Shown: piece after piece, positions 36,166 to 48,955 of the stretch
Layout of the letters: each line of letters starts with the position of its first letter
Position numbering within the stretch: position 1 is the stretch's first letter
Assembly: GCF_958298935.1 (NCBI RefSeq)
Contig: NC_084921.1
Location: 49,773,001 to 49,837,000, forward strand
Length of the DNA stretch: 64,000 bases
DNA from: Phragmites australis
Lineage: Eukaryota > Streptophyta > Magnoliopsida > Poales > Poaceae
Reading direction: 5' to 3'
Notes under the pieces: model-generated
Told to the model about the DNA's origin: nothing
The model's input: only the letters and a program-made list of their open reading frames with translations
The model's database searches: none
Made by a program: the position numbers and the translations under genes

Positions 36166-39100
36166 TTTTTTTTTTCTCAAACACGCAAGAGAATTGCGCA
36201 TTATTATATTAAGAAGAAGGCAACACTAAAAATTTGGTTACAAACGCGACACAAGGAGACTCACGCAAGGCGGCAACGAAGTGCCGCAAGGCCTAACATA
36301 CTACTCACAGAATAAGTGACCTAGGTGTCGAGCTCCCGCTGCTATCCGTAATTCCACATCCGCCTTGATCTATTCAAGAAGCAGCAACATCGAAGAGGAG
36401 TGATGATCGAATAACCTAGCATTGTGTTCCTTCCAGAGATGCCAAGCGACAAGCATGAAAAACGTGTTGGTGTCTTTCCGCATCGCCGCCGGCTGTAGGG
36501 AGGTGATGTGAGCCCACCAATCTTGAAAAGAGGCATCCATGAGGAAATCGCAATCAAGGTGGGCCCATGAAAGAGCCTCCCATCAGATAGACTTGGAGAA
36601 GGAACATCCGACCAGCAGGTGATCCGCAAACTGAGACTCCTGATCGCAAAGCCAGCAAGCGAGGTGAGCATCCAACCCATGCCTCAAGCGCTTGTTCGAC
36701 ATCCAAATACACCGTCGGGACTCTAGCCAAATAAAAACCTTCACTTTCAAAGGAGTCCAAGACTTCCAAATCCTATCTGCTCCTTAAAAACGAACACCAC
36801 TGAGGTGAAGCATTCCATAAGCCAGCCTCGCCGAGCAAATCCCATCGCAGGTCCATCGCCACACATACGTATCCTCTCGTTGCACCTCCAGCTGGGTGAC
36901 TGAGAGCCGATGCCATATGTAGACGTACTCCATGAGGACCAGTACCATTTTCGGCCCCTCAATGTCTCGTATCCACTGCCTGCCATTTAGTGCTTGCGCT
37001 ACTGTCTAGATGTGAATGGCACGAAGGCTGATCGTCACCCAAAGCGTCGGCGCCAGGGACTTGATCGTGAGCCTGCCAAGCCATGCATCCGACCAAAAGA
37101 GGGCGTGCTCACCATTGCCGAGCCGCACAAAGACATAAGCGTCGAACATGGCTCGAACCTCTGGCTCAACCTGCAATTGCAGTGCCTCCCAAGCCCGGTC
37201 CCAGTTAGCCTTCTACAGCCAAAGCCAACGGAGGCGCAGCGCGAAGCCGGTGAGCCTGAGATCGGGAACACCGAGGCCACCAAGCTTCAAAGGTCTACAG
37301 ACTGCGCCCCATGCAACAACAGATTTGCCCCATAGAGATTTGCCGGTCCTTGTCCAGAGAAATTTGCGTCAAATAGTATCATTTTCCTCGATTACCCAAT
37401 TGGGCAGTTTATCCGCCATGAGGGTATAGATTGGCATGGATGAAAGGACTGATTTCACATAAATTAGATGTCCACTCTTCTGCAACAGCAGTCCCTTCCA
37501 AGAAGGCAACTTGGTGGCGAGGCAATCAACCAACAGGCGAAGCTGATGCTTGGGTAGTTTCCTAGTGGACAGCGGCAAACCTAGGTACTTGATCGGGAAA
37601 TGTACGATTGGGCAACGGAGGCTTGTTTGAATATCAAGCAGCGCATCCTGACTACCATAGATTGGAGTAATGTAACATTTCTCCAAATTCATCCTCAAGC
37701 CTGAGGCAGCCCCGAAGATGTCCAGGATGGTCGTGGCTTCCTGAAGCGTTGGGGAGGCAAAGAGAATGACGTCGTTCACATACATGCTGCACTGGTGCCT
37801 GATCGCAGGATGGCCAATGGGTTGGAGGAGGCCCACTGCACTTGCCTTTGCAAATAGCCAGCTGAGAACATCCATCGCTAGGATAAAAGAGCATAGGAGA
37901 CAATGGGTCGCCCTGCCGCAGTCCGCGATAGTGTCGGATGGGCAGACCTGGCTGGCCATTAAGCAACACTCGCGTCGATGAAGAAGACAGCAGAATTGCG
38001 ATCCAATTCCTCCAACGTTGCCCAAACTCCCAAGCATGTAAGACCTCAAGCACAAATGGCCACGCTACCATGTCAAATTCCTTGGAAATGTCGAGCTTGA
38101 GCAAATGCTTGGGAATTCTCCACTTCAGGAGAAGCTTCGCAGCGCGTAAACATACTTAAAGTTTTCTTGGATCAATCGTCCCTTGATGAATGCACTTTGA
38201 TTGAAGAGGATAATGTCACCAAGGCACCGCATTAGGCGGTTCGCTAGCAACTTCGAAACCAATTTAGGGAAGCCGTGAAGCAAACTAATTGGTCTATAGT
38301 CCTTAGGTGTTGCGGCATCTGGACTTTTGGGCAGTAGAGATAGCATGGCACCGTTGAGACAGTGGAAATGCCTTCCATTTTGGGTGAAAAAAACATGGGC
38401 CTTGATCACGTCGCCCTTGATCACTGGCCAAGTAGATTGGTAAAATGCGCCAGTGAAGCTATCAGGACTAGGTGCTTTGTTGAACGGACCTCGTCCTCAT
38501 TGAATGGCGCCTCGAGGCAGGAAAGGTCCTGTGGAGAGATCCCCAGTACCTCCAGGTTTATCGAGGTTGATCTGCCCACATCCTCGTCCAGCAATTGCTC
38601 AAAGTAACTCTGGAGGACGTGTACCTTGTCTTCCTGGCAGTAGACCGAATGATCACCAGACCAAAGACACGCGATATGGTTCTTACAACGTTGAAAGGAG
38701 GCATGCACGTGGAAGAAACATGTGTTTGCATCTCCCTCCCACAACTGCATGATCCTTGATCGTTGTCGGGTGATGGTACGCTCTAGAGATGACAGATAGA
38801 AGCAAAGACATTTGAGTTGCTTGCGAAGTTCAAACTCATCAACAAAGAGTAGTCGGCGTTCTTACGCACGATCAAGCTGCAGAACCACCTCCTTGGCTAG
38901 AAGAAGTTGCAGCTTGACATTTTAAATCTTCTTAGCCGCCTAGCTCTGAAGCTCTCTTGTAGTGTTGCGAAGGAGACTGTCGAGACACCGGAAGGGGTTG
39001 CAGACATTCTCCGGGCAGCGCCAGGACCATGTGATAGTCTCGAGGAAGTCATCAAACTTGGGCCAAAAGATTTCAAAGTGAAATCTTGGTTTGTATTTGA

Positions 39101-39600
39101 TGGATGGATTACATCGAAGAAGAAGTGGGCAGTGGTCTGAGAAGTCTAACGATAACCCCTGAAGGAAGAAGAAAGGGAAGAGATCCTCCCACTCAATCGT
39201 GGCTAAAGCGTGATTGAGCTTAATGAGCATCGGGTTGGCACGTTCGTTACTCCACGTGTAGGAACAGCCATGTAGGTTTAGGTCACGTAACTCTAGATCA
39301 TCGATAGCTCGGCGGAAGCGCATCAAATTTCTCCGGTTGATGTGTGTGTTGTTCTTGTCCGCCGCATCTAAAATCAGGTTAAAGTCGCCAACAACGAGCC
39401 AAGGTCTGGGGCAGACATCCTGGATAGCCTACAGCTCCTCCAGAAAAAGTTCCTTTTCAGAGATGTCTTGAGGACCATAAACTGAAGTGAGCCACCAAGC
39501 ATGTTCATCGGAGAAGAACGGGATCTTAGCCGTGATGGAGAAGCAGCCAATCCGCATGACAGACATAGAAACAACATACGAATAGCAGGCAATCAAAACA
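36166..39600 (-). mobile_element. LINE (non-LTR retrotransposon), 5'-truncated and decayed
   Basis: Reading the minus strand there is an endonuclease tail at 39420-38940 (RDLNLHGCSYTWSNERANP, then LDFSDHCPLLL), a linker at 38750-38421, reverse transcriptase at 38424-37369 (KDYRPISLLHGFPKLVSKLL, then RQGDPLSPMLF, then the active-site region MYVNDVILFASP), and a reverse-transcriptase zinc-finger region at 36990-36340. It ends in a 10-bp poly-A (poly-T at 36166-36175 on the plus strand). The active-site motif is YVND where YADD is expected, and many frames are broken. The endonuclease start is missing, so the copy is 5' truncated. I could not find its target duplication. Confidence 0.9.
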
Positions 39601-39779
39601 CCACCTCAAGTGTGACAAGCCAATGTAAGCAAACTCTCTAAAATTCCCACCAAGCATCGATAGAACAACGCCGGATGAGATTACATCCAGCTTAGTCTCC
39701 TGGAGCTAGGCCGGCCCACTGGAGCGTGGCCTATGGGCGGCTAGCCTAGGCCGCGTAGGTGCGAGAATGACCAGACGAT

Positions 39780-40152
39780 GGGAATCTACGATTTGCTTTT
39801 TAGTCTTCCAAACAATGAGAGAACAACAAAGAAAAACATGGTAGACAGAAATAGATCAACAATCAGAAGGATCACCAGCCCAAATAGGATTAGAATAAGT
39901 GCGAAGTTGTAAAGAGTTGGAGCATGAAAAAAAGAGACGATGAGATAGTCCCACGAAAAAAGGCGCAAAACACGTAGAAATGAACTGCTTGAGGATGTGT
40001 ACCATATGGGAAATGTTAGGACGAGTGACACCAAGATAAATAAGACTCCCATAACAGTAGCAAGAAGAGAGCCGGCGGAGAGAAGAACCGCCAGGAGAAG
40101 TTAGATCTGAACAAGTTGCAGCATCTAAAAAAAACTCTAGCCCTAATATCAT
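39780..40152 (-). pseudogene. Copia reverse transcriptase/RNase H fragment
   Basis: The minus-strand frame includes GSLIYLGVTRPNISHMVHI (copia RT tail) and, after a frame change, SNPIWAGDPSDCRSISVYHV, which is the start of copia RNase H (typically SDADWAGD). It lies upstream of the LINE on the same strand and has no LTR in sight. Confidence 0.7.
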
Positions 40153-41140
40153 ATTAGGAATAGCAACTTGTATTCCCTAGAAGCCCTAGTCTAATATATA
40201 TATATACACATGTGCATGTGGCAATATGCAAGAAACCCCTTATAGACTGAAGATATTACACAGAGAGATATAATAAATCTAAAATGTCTCAAAATGAACT
40301 AATTAAATGTTTTAAAATAAAAAATCGTAGGACAGGAGTATGACAGTGAGGAAAGAATAAAGTAAAAACAAAAAAACAGACTCGATTCGCTATAATTTCT
40401 GCTCGGTGAAAATTTAACAAAAAGATAAAGAATTTGAGTTGAGATGAGCCTCCAAGAAGATTCCATCTACATAATACCAGAATTAGGTATGCACCTACCT
40501 TAAATCCCAGAACTTTAGACCATTCTCTCCAGCAGTAACAAAGGTATTTGTGTTTCCTCACTGTTTAAGGATGCAAACGAGTTAGGACTGGCTTTGAAAT
40601 GGAACTGAAGAATAATACAGCAGGGTACCTTATGTAAGGTGCCCAAAAGAGAGCTCTGATGGGAACAGATTCAGCAGTGACACACATAAAAGGTTTTGAA
40701 TCTGTGCGTTCAGAAGAAAAGATGTCTAATTTTAATCACAAGCAAAATAAAATGAGAAATATGCAGTTCAGGAATTCAATAGCTTAGTATCAAATTGGTA
40801 AAGTAACCAGTTCCAGAGCCAGACATGTTTGCTAAAAGTGTTAGTGACAGAACCTTGTAAAAGGAAGCTATTTAATTACCTTGTGATGACAAGTTCGTTG
40901 AGAAGTTCCATAAAGCAACCTGGAACATCAAAATACAGCCACAAAGCTTCAGAATAGCAACTTGTACGAGAGTGCAGTTCTCAGGTAAAGAATTGAAAGT
41001 CACAGGGTTTGAATTAAGAAAACAATGCTCTGCAAGAGGAAAATATACCGTTCAATATCATATCATGAGGAGGAACTGTCAAGGGAATGCTGTGTACCAT
41101 TATAAAGAGGTAATGGCTTCAAAAGGAATATTCATGCTGA

Positions 41141-41229
41141 GGAATATCAATCGCATGGCTAAAAGTAAAACCTACAACCTAGGCACAGTAGCATTATCAG
41201 CAAAAATATCAATCGCATGGCTAAAAGTC
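41141..41229. repeat. 24-bp direct repeat in an intron of the WD40/AT-hook gene
   Basis: The string aatatcaatcgcatggctaa plus aagt occurs at 41141 and again at 41206, 65 bp apart. It is probably a small tandem duplication. Confidence 0.8.
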
Positions 41230-41944
41230 ACAATACCTTTGTCTGTTCCCGCACTTCACATTGACACACTTAAATACAGGTTGTAGCTTTAGAAAACGAG
41301 GTTCAGAACCCTCCACCTTAGAAGGGGAATATATTCTCTGGATCATGTGTGGAGATGGAACTTTCCACCTGCGCATGAGAGTGAATTTAAGTATGTAAGT
41401 GATGATGTTGCAAATAAAAACAATGATCTAGCATAGCAATGGGTCGCTTGACTTACACTTCAAGAGAGCCATTCCCCACAAATACTGCAAGGAAGCCTAG
41501 ACGTGATTTCTGTTCTGACTGACATAGTAAAGGAGGCTTTCATTTGATGTCCCAAGCAACTTTGCCGTTGTGAGCTAAACACAAGACAACCCTTGGTAGA
41601 GCAATGTCTTTTGGGACTGGAGAAGAGTTTGAGTTTCCTATACAACTAAACATGTTGTCATCTTCCCTTGATTCTTTGAGTGGTACGAGTTCTGTAGCTT
41701 CCACTTCATCAATAACCCTAGCACTGTTCTTAAAAATAGGCGTAGCTTGATTGGTAGTATTGCTTTCATTCACTTTCATGACTTCACAACCATCAATTCC
41801 CTTATTAAGCCCAATCAAACCAGCCTCATCAGCCATGTCTTCATTTCTAGATGATCCTATTGTCGTAGATGTGGAAGATCTCTCCATTGTGTATGCTTCA
41901 CCACTAATAGATGTGGAGCTACTTTCATTTGAAGCAGATATGTT

Positions 41945-41970
41945 TTTAGGTTCCCCCCCCCCCCCACCCT
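41945..41970 (+). repeat. Poly-C run in the AT-hook exon
   Basis: A run of about 14 C residues (poly-G on the coding strand) encodes Gly-Gly-Gly-Gly in the present frame. It is a likely length-variable or sequencing-error-prone site. Confidence 0.8.
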
Positions 41971-42659
41971 TTCTGAAGCACGATCCTTTCATACAATTTT
42001 CAACAAGGGCCACATGGTAACTTGACTCGGGAGCTGTTTGCGCCTTTTGTTTTTCGCCATTAAATCTGTAGAATGATTGTGCTCGGTTGAAACAGGCTTC
42101 TTTCTAGATCCACCTCTGCCTCTTTTGGTATTTGATTCTTCAGACAATCTCACAGCTTTGGACACACATCTTCTTTTAATACAGTGCCAGATGAACCTGT
42201 CAGTTTGTCGATTGGGATTTTCCTTGGTCGCCCTCTTACTCTTGATGGAGTCGATTTCACAGCCTTCGCAGTTAGCATGACATAAGACAATGGAGGCAAA
42301 AATTTAAAAATAGACAACATATGGTATCGTATTTGTCAAAATAGATAATATATCGGCGTATTTACAAGTTTAACATTTGTATTCGGTACTTCGTTTACCG
42401 AAAATTCGATTTCGGTACGTGAGGCACCGAAAAAGAGTAGATCTGACCATTTTCGGCACCTGAGATGCCGAATACGGCACTATGCATCGTATTCGACACC
42501 TGAGTTGCCAAAAACGGCCTATATTCGGCACCTCCGAATACAGACCTGTGCTTGTGTTGGCAATGGTCTTGTCTCCCATCGCTGCTGTCTGCGTCTTGTC
42601 ACCCATCGCGTAGCCCACGCACCGTTGTCCCCAGGCGCCGTGTTTTGCTATATAATGGC

Positions 42660-42850
42660 AGCGGGCTTCAGTTGAGAGCAGCAGCATGAGAAGAGATGAG
42701 AGGAGCAGCAACACGAGGAGAGGAGAAGCAGCGCGAGGCAAGGAGAAGTAGTAGCGTGAGGAGAGGAGAAGCAGCGCAAGGCGAGGAGGAGCAGCAACAT
42801 GAGGAGAGGAGCAACAGCAGGAGAGGAGTAACCCGAGGAGCATCAGTGCG
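42660..42850 (+). repeat. GA/GC-rich imperfect tandem repeat
   Basis: Repeats of gaggagaggagaagcagcgcgaggc type, roughly 30-45 bp each, over 190 bp. It reads as a poor reading frame in both directions and looks like a low-complexity leader of the transposon. Confidence 0.65.
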
Positions 42851-43639
42851 AGTTACAGTAAATACTTAGATTATATATTTAATTAATACTTAGATTAACA
42901 ATAGTAATTAGATTAAGTAGATTATTTAACCTGTTCAATTACATTTATTTAATTATATTAATTTGATAAATTAGAGTGCTTAGATTATTTGCTTAATTTG
43001 ATTATATAAATTAGGGTATTTACGTAAATTAATCAGAGTTATTAGAGTTATATAATTAATCGAATTAATTAGTTTTATTCAATTAATTTGATTAATTTGA
43101 TTAGTTTGATTAATTAGCTTAATCACATAGGTTTAATGAAACCGTGGAAGATAGTGTGCAGCAGCAGCAAAGATGTATGGTGGTGGGCCCCACATGGCTA
43201 CGGGTGCCTCTCCTCCTGGTGGCACTTTGTGCAAGTGGTGGCGTAAGGTGATGGCCTAGTGCATGCATGCTCTTCATAGGTGTAAGTAGGGTGTCAGTGT
43301 AATGAGAGCAAAGAGAGGAAAAAAGAAAATGAATTTAAGAAAGATTAAAAAATGGGTTGGATAGAAAGATTTTATTAAAATAAATTGTCAAATTGAAATT
43401 GTGCAAAGTGAATTCTAGGAAAAAACATTAATACTTATTAAATATTTAATCATAATAGTTGTATATTAATACTTAGGTAATGTTTGTCGAATATTTTAAT
43501 TCCATCATAAATATTAATAATTTCATTTGAATTCAATATTGATGATTTAATTAGCATTGTTAATTTACTAACATGTAAATAATTAGTTGTGTATTGTACA
43601 TACATCTAAGTAGTTAGTTTATTACATGTATGTTTGTTT

Positions 43640-45720
43640 AGCAGATACGGTATGACTTTCCATATTTATCATGGAGAACGTCTGCAGTTTTGCATGGGAT
43701 GCTCGTAACAAGTCAGAACTACCAGCACATAGAGGGTCCGGTTGAGCTATCTATTGACCAAGATGATATGAAATCACATGTTATGAGATTTTTACATGTA
43801 AACCAGTAGTCTCATACTGTTGTCCTAGAGGGTCTCCGGCCACGGCTTGTTCTAAATAGCTTGATCGTTGTCCATACATTGTTTGAGATGAGAAGGAACA
43901 ATGTATGAGCTTTGAACTCACGCAAGACATTGGAGGAGAACTTTGAAATAGGGGTGTACGTAAATATAGTGCCGCGACTGGTGCAAGGTGATGTAGTGAC
44001 TAGCGTGGAAGGATCAGAGCAGCATGTGATGCATGAAGAGGAGGGAGGAGATGTCAGGGAGGACAATTTTGGTAGAGAGGGAGCTGGAGTGGACCCTTCT
44101 GAAATAGATGTAAGATGCATGGAGGATAAAGCTGGTGGTAGCGAGGATGAAGATGCTACTGACAACGAGGACCCGATGCCAGCGATCCAGTTCTTTCGTG
44201 GTGCTGGGCTGCTGGATTGTGTCGTCGTTGAGTATAACACCTTATCTAACTGGGGAAATCAGAATAGCGACATCTAGGTCGGACAATAGTTTCGTAACAT
44301 GGGGAGGTCATCCACTTTATTAGCAACTATGTTGTAATGACAAGAAGAGACCACAAGTGCGCCCAATCTAACCCTATGGAGTATGATGTCAGGTGTATCA
44401 AGCACCTGAATCGTCCTTACTTTGTACGAGCAAATGAGCCAAAATACGAGAACTATTTTATGATCAGTAGACACAACTCACATATATGCAGCGAAGAGAC
44501 TATTAGGAATGTGAGCCATACTGTTGATGCGAGGTTCATAGCCTAACTCCTCATCACCCTAGTTGGCACGAATATATATGTTTGTCGCCAAAATCAATTA
44601 CGGGGGAAGTGCAGACTAAGACGAGTATGCTGATCAATTACCACATCACGTGGTAAGCGAAGAAGAAAGAGTTGAAGATGCTGTTTGGAAGTTTCAAAGA
44701 GTCTTACAACTATACTCCGAGGCTACTGCAAAAGATTGCCATAATGAATGCAGGGACTCAGTGGGCCATGGTGGATGAGTCGATCAAGCTAGAGCATGGG
44801 TCATATAGCAGCACCGACTAATACCTCATTAGGTTATTTTGGTCCTTTGGACAATGCATCGAAGCTTTCAGATATTGCAAGCCAGTTGTATGCGTGGATA
44901 CCACATTTCAGAGCAGCAAGTACCATGATACCCTTATGACAGCGATGACAACAGATGCAAGTATTCAGATCATTTCCCTCGCCTTTGCAGTGGTTGAGAG
45001 TGAGAATAATGATAGCTAGTTGTGGTTCCTCACCTTGGTGAGGGCACGTGTCATGAGCAATAGAAAACGAGTTTGCATCATCTCAGACCGTAACAAGGGC
45101 CTTTTGCATGCATTGAACGTGTTGCATGATAGCACAAACAACTCCAGTGCATGTCCTGATGTGGAGAGAAGATGGTGCATGTGACACTTGGTCGCAAACC
45201 TGTACACAAGGTACCACAACAAGTCTTTTGTAAAGAGATTTAAAGGGTTGTGTCTTCAGAACAAGCACACAAGTTCAACGAGATATGGAGAGAATTAAAT
45301 GAGACCACTCACATGATGATGGTAGAGTAGGAAGCTCAGGAGGACCATCTGTGGATGCAAATGGTTAGGGGCTAAATTATTGTTAGCCATTCATGTACTA
45401 CATTTAGCTAGTGGATAGCGGGGAAGCCGGCAGAGCATTGGGCCCTAATTCATGACACTTAGGCCCCTCGAACGCTTTGTACCTCCTTCCGATGTTGAAG
45501 GACCGTATCTTTGAAAGTCATGTGCTCCTTAATGCATTGATCGTGAAGTATCGTGATCTGTACCTTATGCCTGAGCACAACGCATGGATCCTGGAAGGCT
45601 GAGATCCACGAGACTGCAAGGTGACATAGATGAAGCAGATGTTGTTGATAGCCTACGCAAGTGTAAACTTTGCAAACAATCTGGTCATGATAGTAGGACT
45701 TGCTCGACCTAGTAGTAAAC
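43640..45720 (+). pseudogene. MULE transposase with DDE core and zinc knuckle
   Basis: An acidic N-terminal frame at 43912-44277 (EDATDNEDPMPAIQFF) leads to the core. KPVVCVDTTFQSSKYHDTLM at 44882 holds the first catalytic Asp region, followed by SLAFAVVESEN and, at about 45070, RVCIISDRNKGLL with the second Asp. A zinc knuckle (CKLCKQSGHDSRTC) is at about 45663-45705. At least three stop codons break the frame (near 44821, 45017 and 45181). In intact copies this enzyme excises and inserts the element. Confidence 0.75.
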
Positions 45721-46289
45721 TATCATGCCATTATCAAACTGTATTGTATTAGAGTTGTTGTAATTTAGTTTGTTCTTTGAAGTTATAAGCAGACATAGTT
45801 TGTATTCTAGATTGTTATTCACCTATTAGTTGCACTACTTATTTTGTAATGTATCGTATGGTACTGGTATCACAGATGATGTTTTTTATTGAACCATGCA
45901 GCTTGTTATTCACCTATTTATTGAACCATGAAGATTGTAATATATTTAATTTGTTATTAACCTAATTATTGAACCATGAAGTTTTAATCATTTTCATGGC
46001 TCATGGTGGTCTTCCCGAGCTTCTTTAGCAGCGTTACGACGAGAATCATAGGGGAAGGATGATTTTCATAAGGCAGCAGGTACCACAATTATATGTGCTT
46101 CTTAATTGACAAAATAATTTGCTACTATCTCAGTACATGTATTAGATACCTTTTACAGTTGCTGTTGTGAGCCCGGAGTGTCCACATAAGTAAGGAGTTA
46201 GACCTTTGATTCCACGAGCCACTTGCATAGGTAGGACTTCTATATTTTGCTCTCATGATGGTCGAAGCTCCCATAGCGGGTGGTGGCAG

Positions 46290-47200
46290 GACACCTCTCC
46301 CGTCGATTGAGGAGCCATTGCTCACAGGTGTCATGGACCGGTGACGTCCTGAGACGCACACGTTCTACTTTCCTTTTGGCGAGATCGCTGTAACATTAAG
46401 GGACGTGACCATGCTGACCGGACTGCCAATCAGGGACACCCCGTTAGTAGTTTTGCGACTAGCCAAGGAGCAGTGAAAGGGTTACATTGAGGGTAAGTAA
46501 TTATTTGTTATGTGATGCACTTCAAATATTGTAGTGATATTCAGCCTTCATTGACCCTCCTCATCCTGTAGATTTGGTGTGCAATATGACATGAAGGATA
46601 TTAGGTTCTCCATGTCCTGGATTCATGGGTTGCCATAATTCAGTCCACGCCCATCGGATATGGATACAGTTATGCAGCACTATGAGTTTTACTAGTATAT
46701 CCTGCTGAGAGGCATCATGTTCTACATCACGATAGATAATTATATCATCCTCCATATTGTATGGTTAGTGAGTCAGCTTGCGTCACGTCCTTATGAGCTA
46801 ACATCTTACAGTTAGGGATCTGCTATACTGACTGTAACCTACAGAGGATTATGTGCTACAACCCAGTGGTCAAAGAAGAAGGGATTTGTTACACCTACGC
46901 CTTTTACAACTATGGAGCTGGGAGTACCTCTCGGCTTGTTAGTCTTGGGTTCTTAATTGTTACTATCCAGTCACTATCTTCGATGGCATTATAGATGACA
47001 TGAGGCCTACGATGGGGGTACTGGTGGATTCATTGTAGGCTGAGATGGAGCCATCATCAAGATCATGGTACCTACTCCCAGGTGATCAATGATCTGGACG
47101 TCCTCAGCACCAATCTCATGGAGTAGGATTCATGGTGTATGGCACGAGTGACCGAAATTACGACTGGAGGGCTCATCGTATCCTCTTGTTGGCGTGACTC
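46290..47200 (+). pseudogene. Plant mobile domain gene of the second MULE
   Basis: The frame includes THTFYFPFGEIAVTLRDVTM and LTGLPIRDTPLVVLRLA at 46349-46465, the hallmark start of the PMD. Downstream, degenerate blocks to about 47200 follow with stops. It lies after the transposase and in the same direction, the same gene order as in the first MULE. Confidence 0.65.
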
Positions 47201-47350
47201 AGACTTATGAATGACCAGATGCTTCTTGTTGTACATAAATAATGTAGAAGTATATTCTCTTGAGCATGTACAGAGGCAGTTCGGGTACCAACAGATGGTG
47301 CCCTTACCACCCCCACGAGACTCTGGACGGGCGTACGAGTAAGTGTGTTA

Positions 47351-48084
47351 TTGTAGGTAGCATTAGTACCTTAGGTGATTGTCACGTCCTAAAGTTGTAA
47401 TTAAATAATTAATCATGCTTCATAAGCATTGTGTTTAATTTTGAGTAATTTTGTTTTGGAGCATTAAAGCACTTGATTTTAAGTCAATTGTATGAGAGAA
47501 AGAAATTCGGAAGAGAAAGAAATGAATTCATAGTTGAAACAAGCTTCTTTCTCTAGCATGTAGGACCCGCATGGGTGGGCAACCACCCCATCTCCTCTTG
47601 GGGCAGCATCCCCCACCAACTCCCTCTCTCTCCCTCACTCCCACCGTGCAGTCGAGCCCCCTCTCTCTCAAGCTCTCTCTCTTTCACCCTTGATTTGGTA
47701 TTACTTACATTTTTAAGTTCAAAATATTCTTGCAAGTACTAAAATAAAAACAAAGCTACTAGCCTACTGGTATAGACAGAAAACAGATAAGTGCAATCAT
47801 GTAATCAACCTGCACGCAAATGGGTTTATAGATACATGCCACCCTAAAGTTTGCACTTCAGTAAAATGATACTCGATGTATCATTGACTTGTGGGCAGTG
47901 AGCTCTGGACCCACTTGCCATGTCAGGACAAGTGGTATGTTTCTTAAATCACAAACTTCGGGGTGGCATCCAACTAAAATTGTCTCTGGATACTGGATAA
48001 TAAAGTGGTTTGTTCAGACAAGTTTAAACCCTTCACAATCCTCAATGACTCAACTATTAAGTTCATGATTATCATGGCCACAAC
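47351..48084. other. Intronic or intergenic, unassigned
   Basis: Contains a CT-rich tract at about 47585-47690 and AT-rich flanks with an unclear repeat origin. A candidate LTR boundary was not found. It lies between the second MULE and the WALDWCP exon of the WD40/AT-hook gene. Confidence 0.4.
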
Positions 48085-48596
48085 CTCACAGTTTATAGAA
48101 GCGTCAGGCTTGTCGCTCAACCTTGGGCACCAGTCCAGGGCCCAAACATTTCCCCCGGCGAACAAAATAAAATCAAAGCTGCAATAATTAAAGACATTTT
48201 ACCATGATTCAATCAAGATGATTCTATACAGTCACATGGATAAAGAAGTAGAAAAAAGTGCAAGAGGACAGCAGACCAATTTTAACAGCGTATTTATTCC
48301 CCGCAAGTTTATGACACCCTTAAATTTATACTTAATGAAATAAAAAGAGCAACGGTGCAAAATGATAATCGAAACACAACTTTGTCATCAAGTCACTTCA
48401 CCGTTCAGCTGCTCTCAAGTCACAAAAGATCATAAGTCACTCTGCAGGATTGAACAGGATTATGTTCTGGACCAATAGAGTATTTATCATACTTCTCTAG
48501 AAAGTACTTAAGCATTAAAAAGGTTACTATAGCAATTGGTCTGACAACTGGTCCATGTATAGCAACCTTGAATGAGAATTCCTCTTAGATATATTG

Positions 48597-48955
48597 ACTA
48601 GTGGGGGTGGTTGTCACTCAACTAATCAGGATTTGATTCTGACATCCTATATATTAACGTATTTACTACATTTCAATCGATTGAAATCAGATATTTGTTT
48701 CACTTGACGTGTTGTCTATCCGATCGTGTGTCTGTCTTTTGATTTGTACTTAGTCAGGAATTTTTATCTAGTATGCATCAGAAAATTATATATGTCTCTA
48801 TAGAAAAATATTGTTCATTTGTGAATCAGTTTTTTTTGTCAGTCATTAGATCTTTATCCAACGGTTGATGTTGTCAAGTGAAACATACTCTTATTTTCAC
48901 TCGATTGAAAATTAACAACTTTCATATATTAATGCTAGGGTGGACATCTCCCCTA
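48597..48955. mobile_element. Candidate MITE
   Basis: An AT-rich segment with ends actagtgggggtgg and, inward from the right, actaggggagatgtcc, and an internal near-palindrome tttcaatcgattgaaa. No target duplication was identified, so this is a weak call. Confidence 0.35.

Larger units (their letters stand above)
42360..47350 (+). mobile_element. Second MULE with plant mobile domain, decayed
   Basis: On the plus strand, 43640-45720 encodes a MULE transposase and 46290-47200 a PMD. The start of the element is marked by a region rich in ttcggcacctgag/ctcggtgcc units (42380-42540), a GA-rich low-complexity leader (42660-42850) and a very AT-rich stretch (42850-43130). I did not find its inverted termini or target duplication, so limits are approximate. 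It has stops in both genes and is inactive. It sits inside the WD40/AT-hook gene. Confidence 0.65.

Noticed and set aside
36166..36180. LINE target duplication near the poly-A
   Set aside because: No matching sequence (such as gctcagatgccta) was found near the other end at 39.6-39.8 kb.
48597..48955. Helitron or CACTA element
   Set aside because: The ends start actag, near the CACTA terminus, but there is no 3-bp duplication, no hairpin before a CTRR end and no coding region; kept only as a weak MITE candidate.
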